From Polyangiaceae bacterium UTPRO1 (GTDB lineage: Bacteria; Desulfobacterota; Binatia; UTPRO1), in assembly GCA_002050235.1 (NCBI GenBank), contig MWST01000018.1, positions 406,730-470,729 of the forward strand: 64,000 nt of DNA, given 5' to 3'. A model generated the notes under the pieces. It was not told the origin of the DNA and searched no databases. It saw nothing but the letters and a program-made list of their open reading frames with translations. This document shows positions 32,596 to 42,400 of this stretch, piece by piece. Position numbers and translations under genes: made by a program. Every line of letters begins with the position of its first letter. The stretch's first letter is position 1.

Positions 32596-33978
32596 TCATG
32601 CGGCGCCGACGTCGCGCCGCGCGTCCGCGACCACCTTCTCGACGATGCCGAGATACTCGGCGAGCTTGGCGGCGCTCTCGGCTTCGCAGCGCATCACCAG
32701 GATCGGCTGCGTGTTCGAGGCGCGGATCAAGCCCCAGCCGTCGCTGAATTTCACCCGCACGCCGTCGATGTCGATGAGGTCGTAGCCCTCGGCGCGAAAC
32801 CGCTCCTTGGCGCGCTCGGCGATGCGGAACTTCTGTGCGTCCGGACAGTCGACGCGAATCTCCGGGGTGCTGACCGCGGAGGGCAGATCGGCGAGCAGCT
32901 CGGCGATCGGCTTCCCGGCCTTGGCGACGATCTCGAGCATGCGGCACGCCGCATAGATGCCGTCGTCGTAGCCGTAGTAGCGGTCGGCGAAGAAGATGTG
33001 GCCGCTCATCTCGCCGCCGAGCACCGCCCGGGTCTCCCGCATCTTCGCCTTCAGGAGCGAGTGGCCGGCCTTCCACATGATGCCTTTGCCGCCGCGCTTG
33101 GCGATGTCGTCGTAGAGGCGCTGCGAGCACTTCACCTCGGACACGATCACGGCGCCCGGCCGCTCGGCGAGGATGTCGCGCGCGAAGAGGATCAGCATCT
33201 CGTCGCCCCAGAGGATGCGGCCCTCCCGATCGACTAGGCCGACGCGGTCGGCGTCGCCGTCGAAGGCGATCCCGAGGTCGGCGCCGGTCTTCTTCACGGT
33301 GTCGATCAGGATCTCCATGTTCTCCGCGACCGTGGGGTCGGGATGATGGTTGGGGAAGCGGCCGTCGGGTTCGGAGAAGAGGTCGCGCACGTTGCACCCG
33401 ATGGCGGAGATGATGCGCGGCGCGACTGGTCCGGCGGCGCCGTTCCCGGAATCGACGACGACCTCGAGGCGCCGCGGCAACGTTCCGAACTGTGCGATCA
33501 GCTCGTCCTGGTACGGGGGGATGATGGCGTAGCGCTCGACCGCACCGCGCCGCGCGTCGCGAAAGCGCCCCGACTCGACGATGCGGCGGAGGTCCTGGAT
33601 CGCCGCCCCGTGGACGGACACCTTGCCGACGCAGATCTTGAAGCCGTTGTGGTCGGCGGGATTGTGGCTGCCGGTCACCTGGATGCCGCCGTCGACGTCG
33701 CAATGGTGGAGCGAATAGTAGACGAGCGGCGTCGGCGTCATCCCGAGGTCGACGACGTCGAGCCCGCCGGCTCGCAGTCCGTCCTGCAGCGCCTCGGCGT
33801 AGCGGTTCGAGGTGAGCCGCGCGTCGCGTCCGACGCTCACCCGGCGCATGCCCAGGTCGGCCACGTAGGTCGCGTAGGCGCGTCCGAGCAGGTTGGCGAA
33901 CTCGGCGTCGTAGTCGGCCTCGGCGATGCCGCGGATGTCGTACTCGCGAAAAATGGCGGGGTTGTATCGTGCGCTCAT
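32596..33978 (-). CDS. manB: Phosphomannomutase/phosphoglucomutase
   Basis: A 460-residue alpha-D-phosphohexomutase of the AlgC type. Domain landmarks in order: IFREYDIRGIAE, catalytic phosphoserine loop GIQVTGSHNPADHNG, magnesium loop AFDGDADRVGLVD, sugar-specificity loop GEMSGHIFF and phosphate-binding SNTQPILVMR. It converts mannose-6-P or glucose-6-P to the 1-phosphate for GDP-mannose, exopolysaccharide or LPS. Last gene of a leftward run NTF2-like protein, PPIase, mutase with gaps of 61 and 43 nt. Confidence 0.93.
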   Translation of the reverse strand: MSARYNPAIFREYDIRGIAEADYDAEFANLLGRAYATYVADLGMRRVSVGRDARLTSNRYAEALQDGLRAGGLDVVDLGMTPTPLVYYSLHHCDVDGGIQVTGSHNPADHNGFKICVGKVSVHGAAIQDLRRIVESGRFRDARRGAVERYAIIPPYQDELIAQFGTLPRRLEVVVDSGNGAAGPVAPRIISAIGCNVRDLFSEPDGRFPNHHPDPTVAENMEILIDTVKKTGADLGIAFDGDADRVGLVDREGRILWGDEMLILFARDILAERPGAVIVSEVKCSQRLYDDIAKRGGKGIMWKAGHSLLKAKMRETRAVLGGEMSGHIFFADRYYGYDDGIYAACRMLEIVAKAGKPIAELLADLPSAVSTPEIRVDCPDAQKFRIAERAKERFRAEGYDLIDIDGVRVKFSDGWGLIRASNTQPILVMRCEAESAAKLAEYLGIVEKVVADARRDVGAA

Positions 33979-34021
33979 CGTCCGGATCCCCCGGGCCGCC
34001 GCGGCGTCGCGCCGGCGCGGC

Positions 34022-34981
34022 TCAAAGAAACGTCTCGATGTGATGACGCGCGCGGAGATCCTGGTTCAGCCAGCGGTCGTACCGCGACTCCATGGCCTCG
34101 CGGTAGAGCTTCTCTTTGATCTCGTCGCTCACTTCGGCGAGCGGACGATGAGCCTCGCCGGAGGTCTTCTCGATCTTCAGGATGTGGAAGCCCTCGGGGG
34201 TGACGATGAGCGGGCTCACCTCGCCAGGCGCCAGGTTCTTCGCCGCCTTGGCGAACTCGGGCTGCATCTCGTCGGGCACGACCTCGCCGATGTCGCCGCC
34301 CTCCTCGGCCGCTGGCCCTTGCGAGTGCGCCTTCGCGAGCTTCGCGAAATTGGCGCCGCCGGCTGCGAGCTTCTGCACCTCTTCGGCCTTGGCGCGGATG
34401 GCGGCCTTCTCCTCGTCGCTGGCGGTGCGCGGGACCGGGAACGAGATCAATCGCGCCGTCACTTTCGGGGAGGTCCCGTACTCGTCGAGATGCGCTTTGT
34501 AGTAGCGCTCGACCTCCTCGGGCGGCACGTTCACCTTGTTGCGGATCTCGCGATTGATCAGGCTCGCGCGCTCGATGTCGGAACGCACCTGGGCCCGGTA
34601 CTGGTCCCAGGTCATCCCCTGCTGCTGCAGCGCCTCGAGCAGCTGCTCTTCGCTCAGGTTGTTCCGCGCGCGGATGGATTCGATGTAGTTGTCGATCTGC
34701 TGGTCGGACGCCTTGAGGCCCAGGGCCTGGACCTGCTTCTGGATGATCTTGTCGAGGATGAGCTCGTCGAGGATCGCCTTCTGGTCGGTGATCCGATCGC
34801 CGCCCGGGCGCCCCTTGATGCTCTCGGCGTACTGCTCGAGCTCGATCTGGGTTATGGGCTCGCCGTCGATCGTGGCGACGATGCGGTTCAACGTCTCGGC
34901 GCGGGCGCCGGCCGCCGCGACGACGGCGAGCGCCAGCACGAGCGCGCTCGCGCGCGCGAACGCAGGGGACTTCATGATCAT
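34022..34981 (-). CDS. Periplasmic SurA/PpiC-type peptidyl-prolyl isomerase
   Basis: A 319-residue exported chaperone. The signal peptide ends near AGARAET. Then come a SurA-like N-terminal domain (about 28-150: LNRIVATIDGEPITQIELEQ) and a single parvulin domain (about 165-275: VTARLISFP, FAKLAKAHSQGPAAEEGGDIG, VSPLIVTPEGFHILK). It should aid outer-membrane protein folding. One parvulin domain instead of two puts it between PrsA/PpiC and SurA. ATG 34981 has AAGG 8 nt upstream; ATG 34975 is alternative. Confidence 0.88.
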   Translation of the reverse strand: MIMKSPAFARASALVLALAVVAAAGARAETLNRIVATIDGEPITQIELEQYAESIKGRPGGDRITDQKAILDELILDKIIQKQVQALGLKASDQQIDNYIESIRARNNLSEEQLLEALQQQGMTWDQYRAQVRSDIERASLINREIRNKVNVPPEEVERYYKAHLDEYGTSPKVTARLISFPVPRTASDEEKAAIRAKAEEVQKLAAGGANFAKLAKAHSQGPAAEEGGDIGEVVPDEMQPEFAKAAKNLAPGEVSPLIVTPEGFHILKIEKTSGEAHRPLAEVSDEIKEKLYREAMESRYDRWLNQDLRARHHIETFL

Positions 34982-35042
34982 CGGCGGACCTTAGCGGAGG
35001 CCGGGCGAGGGGAAAAGCGGCCGGCGCAGCGGGGGATGCGCC

Positions 35043-35447
35043 TCAGCGCTGGGCGTCCGCCGCGAGCGCCGCCATGAGCCGCGGCTGCACCTCGGCGAGG
35101 AGCCGCTCCATGCTCGAGCGCGGGCGCACCATGACGGTCAGGTCGCGGACCATGCCGGCCTCGTCGTAGCGGATGAGGTCGATGCCCTGGACGTCGCGGT
35201 CTTTGACGCGCGTGCGGAAGACCAGGATCTTCGTCATGCCGTCGGCGGCGTCGAGCTCGTCGGTGTAGCGGAAGCCCTCGAACACCTCGAAGATGATGCC
35301 GAGGAGGCGCCGGATGGCGGCCTTGCCCGTGAACGGCTGGAAGGTGATCGGGCTATGGAGGACGGCGTCTTCGCGAAAGAGCGCGATCAGGTCGTCCAGA
35401 CTGTGGCTTTCGACGGCGCGGCGAAAGGCGGTGCGGTCGGGCTTCAT
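35043..35447 (-). CDS. NTF2-like / SnoaL-like protein
   Basis: A 134-residue protein with the NTF2-like cone fold: an N-terminal helix (FRRAVESHSLDDLIALFREDAVLHSP), FTGKAAIRRLLGIIFEVFEGF, and strands ending VRDLTVMVRPRSSMERL. Members include SnoaL cyclases, ketosteroid isomerase-like enzymes and non-catalytic binding proteins; the function here is unknown. ATG 35447 has GGGAGGAG upstream. Divergent from the LLM oxidoreductase gene by 125 bp. Confidence 0.75.
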   Translation of the reverse strand: MKPDRTAFRRAVESHSLDDLIALFREDAVLHSPITFQPFTGKAAIRRLLGIIFEVFEGFRYTDELDAADGMTKILVFRTRVKDRDVQGIDLIRYDEAGMVRDLTVMVRPRSSMERLLAEVQPRLMAALAADAQR

Positions 35448-35572
35448 GCGGGCTCCTCCCATGGGGCGCGGAGGGTACGCCAGGTGTCGCCTTGTCTCAA
35501 CGCCCCGTCGTGCCATAACCCTCGCCAACCGCGCGCCGCCGGCGCCCCGCATCGCAACCCGAGGAGGTCTCC

Positions 35573-36553
35573 ATGGAATACGGTCTGCAGCTCTCGAACC
35601 TCGACTTCTCCGAGCTCCGCGACCGCGCCCAGGCAGCGGAGTCCCAGGGCTACTCCGTCATCACCGTCCCCGATCACATCGTCGCGGAGGGTATCGAGAA
35701 GAGCTTCGACCCCAGGCACCTTTCGTACGATCCGATGATCATGGTCGCGGTGCTTGCCGAGGCGACGAAGAAGGCGCAGGTCGGGCACCTGGTGCTCTGC
35801 AACCTCTTTCGCCACCCCGTCATCACCGCCCAGAGCCTGGCGTCCCTCGATCGGCTGAGCGGCGGCCGTCTGGTCGCGGGTCTCGGCAGCGGCTGGACCG
35901 AACGCGAGTTCCGGATGACGGGCCTCCCGTATCCGGACATCGCGACTCGCCTGCGCATGCTCGACGAGGCTCTCACCTGCATCCGCTCGCTCTGGACGCA
36001 GGAGGAGACGACCTTCACCGGCGAGTTCTACCGTTTCGAGGGCTGCATCCTCTGGCCGAAGCCCGTGCAGCAGCCGGCGCCGCCGATTCTGCTCGGAGGC
36101 AGCGGCAAGGGCCTGCTGCGCGTCGCCGCCAAGCACGCCGACGTCGTCAACATCATCGCCGATACCGGGAAGCCCGGCTACATCAAGCTCGAGAACGTCG
36201 CCCGGTTCACCGACGACGCTTTTCGCTCCAAGGTGCGCTTCCTCCGCGACGAGGCAGCGCGCCTCGGCCGCGACGGCGGCAAGATCCGCATCAGCAACGT
36301 CGTCTTCTCGACCGTCCTCACCGACTCGCCGGCGGCGACGCGGGCGACGGCGGAGGGCATGGCGCCGATGTTCAATACGACCCCCGAGGGTGCGCTGCGC
36401 TCGCCGATGGCGCTGATCGGCACGCCCGAGGAGTGCGCCGGCGAGCTCCGGCGCCGCGCCCGCGATTGGGGCGTGACTCAGGTCCTGTTCGGCGGCGGCA
36501 TCGATGCGCGTACGCAGCAGCGGCTCGCGGAGGAAGTCTTCGCGCACGTCTGA
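35573..36553 (+). CDS. LLM-class F420-dependent oxidoreductase
   Basis: A 326-residue luciferase-like monooxygenase-fold protein. It has the TIM-barrel pattern of the F420-type group: GYSVITVPDHI, YDPMIMVAVLAEATKK, LASLDRLSGGRLVAGLGSGW, EFYRFEGCILWPKPVQQP, PPILLGGSGK and MALIGTPEECAGEL. The cofactor may be F420 or FMN. Strong ribosome site GAGGAGG before ATG 35573. Probably co-transcribed with the DUF420 and enoyl-CoA hydratase genes (8-nt gap, then overlap). Confidence 0.85.
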   Translation: MEYGLQLSNLDFSELRDRAQAAESQGYSVITVPDHIVAEGIEKSFDPRHLSYDPMIMVAVLAEATKKAQVGHLVLCNLFRHPVITAQSLASLDRLSGGRLVAGLGSGWTEREFRMTGLPYPDIATRLRMLDEALTCIRSLWTQEETTFTGEFYRFEGCILWPKPVQQPAPPILLGGSGKGLLRVAAKHADVVNIIADTGKPGYIKLENVARFTDDAFRSKVRFLRDEAARLGRDGGKIRISNVVFSTVLTDSPAATRATAEGMAPMFNTTPEGALRSPMALIGTPEECAGELRRRARDWGVTQVLFGGGIDARTQQRLAEEVFAHV

Positions 36554-36561
36554 GCCGGCCG

Positions 36562-37110
36562 ATGGAGACCACGCTCGTCGAACGTCGTCCGCTCGTCTGG
36601 ATCCTGCCGCCCTCGGCGGCGATCTCGGGCTTCTTGGTCTGGTTGATCTACGTGAAGACGACGCAGGCGCCGGCGCCGCCGTGGATCGAGGCGCTGCCGG
36701 TCGCGAACGCCTTCTTCAACGGCTGCAGCGCCGTCGCCCTCTTCGTCGGCTGGCGGCGCATCAAGCGCGGACGGCGTGACGCCCACCGGCGCGCCATGCT
36801 CGCGGCGGTCGCGTTCTCGGCGCTATTTCTCGTGAGCTACGTGGCCTACCACGTGTTCCACGGCGACACGCGCTTTCCCGGCCGCGGCTGGATACGCCCC
36901 GCGTACTTCTTCGTGCTCGCGAGCCATGTCGGCCTCTCGATCATCGCGCTGCCGATGATCCTGTCGACGCTGTTTTGGGCGGTGACGAGGCGCTTCGCCC
37001 GCCACCGCAGCATCGCCCGCTTCACCTTGCCGATCTGGCTCTACGTATCGGTGACGGGCGTCGCCGTGTTCGCGCTGCTGCGCGGGTACGCGGGAGGAGC
37101 GATTCCATGA
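36562..37110 (+). CDS. DUF420 membrane protein
   Basis: A 182-residue inner-membrane protein with about five hydrophobic segments. DUF420-type features: ANAFFNGCSAVALFVGWRRI, HRRAMLAAVAFSALFLVSYVAYH (cited as family core) and VLASHVGLSIIALPMIL, with conserved His residues that could bind heme or metal. The Bacillus/Staphylococcus relative CtaM is needed to mature heme-copper oxidases. No oxidase genes lie nearby. Its stop overlaps the next ATG by ATGA. Confidence 0.8.
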   Translation: METTLVERRPLVWILPPSAAISGFLVWLIYVKTTQAPAPPWIEALPVANAFFNGCSAVALFVGWRRIKRGRRDAHRRAMLAAVAFSALFLVSYVAYHVFHGDTRFPGRGWIRPAYFFVLASHVGLSIIALPMILSTLFWAVTRRFARHRSIARFTLPIWLYVSVTGVAVFALLRGYAGGAIP

Positions 37111-37922
37111 GCTATGACCAGATCACCTACGAGACCCGCGGCGCCGTGGCGCTCGTGACCCTGGCCCGTCCCGAGAAGCTCAACGCCTGGACGCCGCGCA
37201 TGGGCATGGAGCAGGCCGACGCCATCGCCCGCGCCAACGCCGACCCGGCGATCGGCGCGATCGTCATGACCGGCGCCGGACGCGGCTTCTGCGCCGGCGC
37301 CGACATGGAGGCGACGTTCAAGAGCCGCATCGAGGGCGTCGACCCGGGCGGCAACACGGCCGCGGGCCAGGGCGGCATGCCGGCGGGGCTCGACTGGGTG
37401 GCGACGGCGCGGGCGGCGAAACCGCTCGTCGCCGCGGTGAACGGCGCCGCGGTCGGCATCGGCATGACGATGATCCTCCCCTTCGACGTCATCGTCGCCT
37501 CCGAGCAGGCGAAGCTCGGCATGCTCTTCATCAAGGTCGGGCTCGTGCCCGAGCTCGCGAGCACGCACTTCCTCGTGCAGCGCATGGGCTTCGGGCGCGC
37601 CAGCGAGATGTGCCTCTCCGGCCGCATCTACTCGGCCGTCGAGGCCCATCAGGCGGGCCTCGTCGACGTGCTGACGAGCGCCGGCGATCTCCTGCCGCGA
37701 GCGTTCGCGATCGCCGAGAGCTTCGCCGCCAACCCCGATCCGCAGCTGCGCATGATCAAGAAGCTCCTCACCGAGAACGGCAGCGCCAGCGATCTCGCGG
37801 CGGTGCAGGAGCGCGAGAGCGCGCTCCTGCGCGAATGCTGGAAGAGCCCCGAGCACGCGGAGGCGGTCGCGGCGTTCCTCGAGAAGCGCCCGCCGCGGTT
37901 CCGGACCGTCCCCGGAAGGTGA
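37107..37922 (+). CDS. Enoyl-CoA hydratase/isomerase family protein
   Basis: A 271-residue crotonase-fold enzyme. Oxyanion-hole regions GRGFCAGADMEA and VNGAAVGIGMTM are present. The Glu of VPELAS aligns with the second catalytic acid of rat enoyl-CoA hydratase (Glu164), but the first acid position (Glu144) appears to be Thr/Met in GIGMTM, as in several crotonase paralogues. The reaction could thus be hydration or isomerisation of an acyl-CoA. GGAGGAG precedes ATG 37107, which overlaps the DUF420 stop. Confidence 0.85.
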   Translation: MSYDQITYETRGAVALVTLARPEKLNAWTPRMGMEQADAIARANADPAIGAIVMTGAGRGFCAGADMEATFKSRIEGVDPGGNTAAGQGGMPAGLDWVATARAAKPLVAAVNGAAVGIGMTMILPFDVIVASEQAKLGMLFIKVGLVPELASTHFLVQRMGFGRASEMCLSGRIYSAVEAHQAGLVDVLTSAGDLLPRAFAIAESFAANPDPQLRMIKKLLTENGSASDLAAVQERESALLRECWKSPEHAEAVAAFLEKRPPRFRTVPGR

Positions 37923-37971
37923 TGGGCGCGGCGGCGCCGGTGTTCCGGCGGTGACGTCGGCCTCGCCGCCC

Positions 37972-38658
37972 CTACTCCGTTGCGCTCTCGTCTGCGGCGC
38001 TCGCCGTCCGCCGCATGACCGTGAATACGCGGCGGTGCGACCGCCAGATCGCGTCGACGACCGCCTCGGGAACGTCGCCCGCGAGGCGCAATACGCCGAG
38101 CCGCCGCCGGTCGCCGGTTCGGGCGTCGCGATGATGGAACGAGAGGATGCCCGCGATGCGCACGTCGTATCCTCGGCAGAGCTCGAGCATCGCGGCGACG
38201 GCATCCTCGCCTTCGTCGAGCTCGAAGGTGACGCGTACGCCGGGTTCTCCCGGCGCGCCCATCTCGACGAGCGCCCGGAAGAGATCGGACTCGGTGATGA
38301 TGCCGGCGAGGCGCGTCCCCTGGAGGACCGGAACGGCGCCGATCTTGCGGTCGCGGAGCAGGCGCGCCGCCTCTTCGATCGGCGCGCCCGAACCGATGGT
38401 GGCTACCTTGCGCGTCATGATCGAGGCGACCGGCGCCGGCACGGAACGATCGGTGACGATGGCCGAGGCCGGGTTCAGGTCGGGCGGAAAGGCGCGGGCG
38501 ACGTCGCCCGCCGATACCATGCCGACGACGCGGTGGTCGGCGTCGACCACGACCAGCCGCCGCACCTTGTGCTGCGTCATCACGCGCGCCGCCGCCGAGA
38601 TCGTGATCGTGGGCGCGATGGTCACGAGGTTGCGAGTCATCCAGAGGTCGACGGTCAT
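37972..38658 (-). CDS. Tandem CBS-domain protein with C-terminal ACT-like domain (AcuB-like)
   Basis: A 228-residue cytoplasmic protein. Two CBS motifs are evident: 3-60 (DLWMTRNLVTIAPTITISAA, VRRLVVVDADHRVVGMVSAGD) and 75-140 (SIMTRKVATIGSGAPIEEAA, VPVLQGTRLAGIITESDLF). The final 80 residues (VRVTFELDEGEDAVAAMLEL) look like an ACT domain, the layout of AcuB. Such modules sense adenine nucleotides. The target is unknown. It lies 90 nt after mfd on the same strand. Confidence 0.83.
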   Translation of the reverse strand: MTVDLWMTRNLVTIAPTITISAAARVMTQHKVRRLVVVDADHRVVGMVSAGDVARAFPPDLNPASAIVTDRSVPAPVASIMTRKVATIGSGAPIEEAARLLRDRKIGAVPVLQGTRLAGIITESDLFRALVEMGAPGEPGVRVTFELDEGEDAVAAMLELCRGYDVRIAGILSFHHRDARTGDRRRLGVLRLAGDVPEAVVDAIWRSHRRVFTVMRRTASAADESATE

Positions 38659-38748
38659 GCGACGCTTTCCTAGTAGGAGCGACGGTCGCGGGCGGTCAAG
38701 CCGCGCCGCGCCTGCGCCCCGAAGGGCGCGGAGCAGACGGCGCCGCGG

Positions 38749-41700
38749 CTAGCGCAGCCGTGCGCAGAGGTCTGCGAGCTCCGCGATCAGCCCGTCGGCG
38801 TCCTGCGCCAGCGGCCGGTAGCCGACCCGGGCGTCCGGGAAGACCTTCACCCGATCCTTCAGCTTCTTTTGCACCGCCAGGATGTAATCTAGGTGCACGG
38901 GGGTCTCGGGGTGGAACTCGAGCACGATCTGCTCGCCGCGGACGCGCGCCGCGACGATGAGCAGGTCCTTGAAGCAGCGGCGGAGCTGCATCACCCGCAC
39001 CAGGCTGTCGGCGAGCGGCGGCAGCGCCCCGAAGCGGTCGACCATCTCGTCGACGATCGCGGCGAGCTCGGCCGCCGTCTTGTAGCCGGCCAGGCGCTTG
39101 TAGAGGATCAGGCGCTGGTTCACGTCCTGGACGTAGGTGTCGGGGATGTACGCGGGAAAGCCGAGCTGGATCTCGGGCTCGACGTCCTTGGCGACGGTCT
39201 CGCCCCGCACCTCGCGGACGGCCTCTTCCATCATCTGCGTGTAGAGCTCGAAGCCGACGGCGGTGATGTTGCCGCTCTGCTGCTTGCCGAGCATGTTGCC
39301 GGCGCCGCGGATCTCGAGGTCGTGCGCCGCCAAGCGGAAGCCGCCGCCGAGCTCGTCGAGCTCCTGCAGGGCCTCGAGGCGCTTGTGGGCATCGGTGCCG
39401 ATCATGTGCTCGCCCGGGATCAGCAGGTAGGCGTAGGCGCGCACGTTGGAGCGGCCGACGCGCCCGCGGAGCTGGTAGAGCTGCGCCAATCCGAGCGCGT
39501 CGGCGCGGTTGATGAGGATCGTGTTGGCACGCGGGATGTCGAGACCGGACTCGATGATGGTCGAGCACACCAGCACGTTGGCCCGCTGCTGGATGAAGTC
39601 GTCCATGACCTGCTCCAGCCGGCGCTCGCCCATCTGGCCGTGGCCGACGATGACGGTCGCCTCCGGCACGAGCTCCCGTAGGTGCGCCGCTTGACGTTCG
39701 ATCGAGTCTACCCGGTTGTGCACGAAGAACACCTGGCCGCCGCGCCGCAGCTCGCGGAGGATGGCTTCGCGGATCACGTGGTCGTCGGCTTTGGTCACGT
39801 AGGTGCGGATGGCGAGGCGGTCGACCGGCGGACTCTCGATCACCGAGAGGTCGCGGATGCCGGTGAGCGCCATCTGCAGCGTGCGCGGAATCGGGGTCGC
39901 GGTGAGCGTCAGGACGTCGACGGTCGCGCGCAGGGCCTTGATGCGCTCCTTGTCCTTCACTCCGAAGCGATGCTCCTCGTCGATCACCAGCAGGCCGAGG
40001 CGCGCGATCGACACGTCCTTCTGCAGGAGGCGGTGCGTGCCGACGACGACGTCGACCGTGCCGTCGTCGAGGCCGGCGATGGTCGCCTTGTTCTCGGCGG
40101 CGGCGCGGAAGCGGGAGAGCAGCTCGACCCGGACCGGGTAGCCCGCGAAGCGCTTGCACATGGTGTCGTAGTGCTGCTGGGCGAGCACCGTCGTCGGCAC
40201 CAGCACCGCGACCTGCCGCCCCGCCATGACCACCGCGAAAGCGGCGCGCATGGCGACCTCGGTCTTGCCGAAGCCGACGTCGCCGCACACCAGCCGATCC
40301 ATCGGCTTGTCGCGCGCCAGGTCGGCGAGCACGTCGTCGATCGCCCGCTGCTGGTCGGGCGTCTCGTCGAACGGGAAGCGGGCCTCGAACTCCTGGAAGA
40401 GCGGGTCGCCGCTCTCGAAGCTCTGTCCGGCCAGGACCTGACGCTTGGCGCCGATCTCGACGAGCTCGCGCGCCATCGAGAGCAGGGCTGCCTTCGTCTT
40501 CGCCTTGACGCGTTCCCACGCGGTGCCGCCGAGCTTGTCGAGCGCCGGCTCGGCGCCGTCGCTGCCGATGTACTTGCCGACCAGGTTGATGCGGTCGACC
40601 GGCACGTACATGCGGTCGCCGCCCTGATACTCGAGGTGGAGGAAGTCGCCGTCGATGTCGGCGACGCTCATGTGCTTGAGCCCGCGGTAGCGTCCGATGC
40701 CATGGTCGACGTGGACGACGTAGTCGTCGGCTTTGAGCTCGGCGAGGCTCGACAGCACGTCCGCGGCGCTCACCTTGCGAACGCGGCGCCGCTGGCGGCG
40801 CTCGCCGAAGAGCTCCTCCTCGCCGACGAACACCCAGGGCTCGGTCGGGAGCCGGAACCCCTGCGAGAGCGACCCTTCGACGACGACCGGCGGGCCGCTG
40901 CTCTCGGCGAGGAGCTCCGGCAGCGGCTGGCCGCTCGCCGCGACGTCGATACCGTTGGCGGCGAGGAGTCCGTGGAGGCGCGTGCGCTGCCCGGCGCCGT
41001 GGACGACGAGGAAGACGCGCCGACCCTCGGCGCTCCACCCGCGGATGCGCTCGGCGACCGGGCGCAGGCTCGGCGCCGCCGAGCGCTCCCCTTCCGCATC
41101 GCGGCCGGCCGCGGCGGCCTGGGCGCGCGCCGCTGACAGGTCGGCGAGCGTGTAGCAGGGCACCCGGAGATGCCCGGCCGTGCCGGCGAGGCCGACCAGC
41201 GGGTCGAGCTCGATGGCCGGAAGCGGCCGCAAGGCCTCGCGCACCTCGCGCGCCGACAGCGCGAAGCGCTCGGCCGGGGCGAAGAACCGCCGCGCCGACT
41301 CGGCGTCGCGGACATGCTGTTGCACCAGCTCCCACGTCGCGTCCCAGGCGCTCTCCACGCCCGCGGGGTCGTCGATCCACAGCCGCACGTCCGCGGGCAG
41401 GTAATCGAAGAGGGTCGCGAGCCCTTGCGGGTAGACGTAGGGCGCGACGAACTCGACGCCGGGGAAGAAGAGCCCGTTCTCGAGCGCGTCGCTCATGGCG
41501 TTGCGGTCGAGACGCGGCATCTCGACATCGATGGCGCGGCTCTCGACCGCGCGCCGCGCCTCGGGCGCGCGGAGATCGGCGAGCGAGGCTTCCCGCACCG
41601 GCACCAACACGACCTCTTCCCGCGGCGCCGCCGAGCGCTGCGTGTCGGGAGCGAACGTCCGGATGCTCTCGATGCGGTCGCCGTCGAGCTCGAGGCGGAA

Positions 41701-42297
41701 GGGCTCGGAATCGAGCGGCGTGAAGACGTCGATGAGGCCGCCGCGGACGCTGAACTCGCCGACGTCCTCGACCACCGGCACGCGCAGATAGCCCCAGTCG
41801 ACGAGGTGCCGGACGAGCTCCGCGACGTCGACCTCGTCGCCTTCGACGAGGTAGCGCATCGCCTCCTTCACGACGGCGCGCGGCAGCAGCCGCTGCATCA
41901 CGGCGTCGGGCGTGGTGACGACGATCGGAGCGCGGCCATGGACCAGGTGGAAGAGCGCCCGCATGCGGTCGTGGACGACCGCCGCCGGCGGCGATACCGG
42001 CTCGAACGCCGGCACGTCCCAGGCCGGAAAGGCGTGTACGCGCCGCTCGAGCCCGGCGCCGCCGCGCTCTTCACCGAGGAAGAGCGCGAGATCGCCGGCG
42101 ATGGCCTCCGCTTCGGCGGCCGCCGCCGCCAGGACTACGTACGGCGCCGGCGTCGCCCGGTAGGCGGCGGCGACGAGGAGCGCACGGGCGCCGCCGCGGA
42201 GCCCCTCGATGCGCAGGCGCTCGCCGGCGCGCGTCGTCGACGCGCGCCGGACCGCGTCGCGGAGCGACGAGCCCTCTTCGTGTAGGAGCGGCTGCAT
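38749..42297 (-). CDS. mfd: Transcription-repair coupling factor
   Basis: A 1182-residue Mfd. Order of parts: UvrB-homology region (1-350), RNA-polymerase-interacting domain (about 490-560, DYVVHVDHGIGRYRGL), then an RecG-like translocase with Walker A CGDVGFGKTEVAMRA, DEEH box, TATPIPRTL, and VGRSNVRAYAYLL, and the C-terminal UvrA-like TRCF domain. It removes stalled RNA polymerase and recruits UvrA, which is encoded 8.6 kb away. Length and all helicase motifs are normal. Confidence 0.96.
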   Translation of the reverse strand: MQPLLHEEGSSLRDAVRRASTTRAGERLRIEGLRGGARALLVAAAYRATPAPYVVLAAAAAEAEAIAGDLALFLGEERGGAGLERRVHAFPAWDVPAFEPVSPPAAVVHDRMRALFHLVHGRAPIVVTTPDAVMQRLLPRAVVKEAMRYLVEGDEVDVAELVRHLVDWGYLRVPVVEDVGEFSVRGGLIDVFTPLDSEPFRLELDGDRIESIRTFAPDTQRSAAPREEVVLVPVREASLADLRAPEARRAVESRAIDVEMPRLDRNAMSDALENGLFFPGVEFVAPYVYPQGLATLFDYLPADVRLWIDDPAGVESAWDATWELVQQHVRDAESARRFFAPAERFALSAREVREALRPLPAIELDPLVGLAGTAGHLRVPCYTLADLSAARAQAAAAGRDAEGERSAAPSLRPVAERIRGWSAEGRRVFLVVHGAGQRTRLHGLLAANGIDVAASGQPLPELLAESSGPPVVVEGSLSQGFRLPTEPWVFVGEEELFGERRQRRRVRKVSAADVLSSLAELKADDYVVHVDHGIGRYRGLKHMSVADIDGDFLHLEYQGGDRMYVPVDRINLVGKYIGSDGAEPALDKLGGTAWERVKAKTKAALLSMARELVEIGAKRQVLAGQSFESGDPLFQEFEARFPFDETPDQQRAIDDVLADLARDKPMDRLVCGDVGFGKTEVAMRAAFAVVMAGRQVAVLVPTTVLAQQHYDTMCKRFAGYPVRVELLSRFRAAAENKATIAGLDDGTVDVVVGTHRLLQKDVSIARLGLLVIDEEHRFGVKDKERIKALRATVDVLTLTATPIPRTLQMALTGIRDLSVIESPPVDRLAIRTYVTKADDHVIREAILRELRRGGQVFFVHNRVDSIERQAAHLRELVPEATVIVGHGQMGERRLEQVMDDFIQQRANVLVCSTIIESGLDIPRANTILINRADALGLAQLYQLRGRVGRSNVRAYAYLLIPGEHMIGTDAHKRLEALQELDELGGGFRLAAHDLEIRGAGNMLGKQQSGNITAVGFELYTQMMEEAVREVRGETVAKDVEPEIQLGFPAYIPDTYVQDVNQRLILYKRLAGYKTAAELAAIVDEMVDRFGALPPLADSLVRVMQLRRCFKDLLIVAARVRGEQIVLEFHPETPVHLDYILAVQKKLKDRVKVFPDARVGYRPLAQDADGLIAELADLCARLR

Positions 42298-42400
42298 GCA
42301 CGAACGCCCACGCGGGTCGCGAAACCCGGCGGGGGTGAAGGGAGGAAGCTACCAACGGCTCCCCGGCGCCGCAACGCGCTGGTGCGCGCCGGCTCGCGCG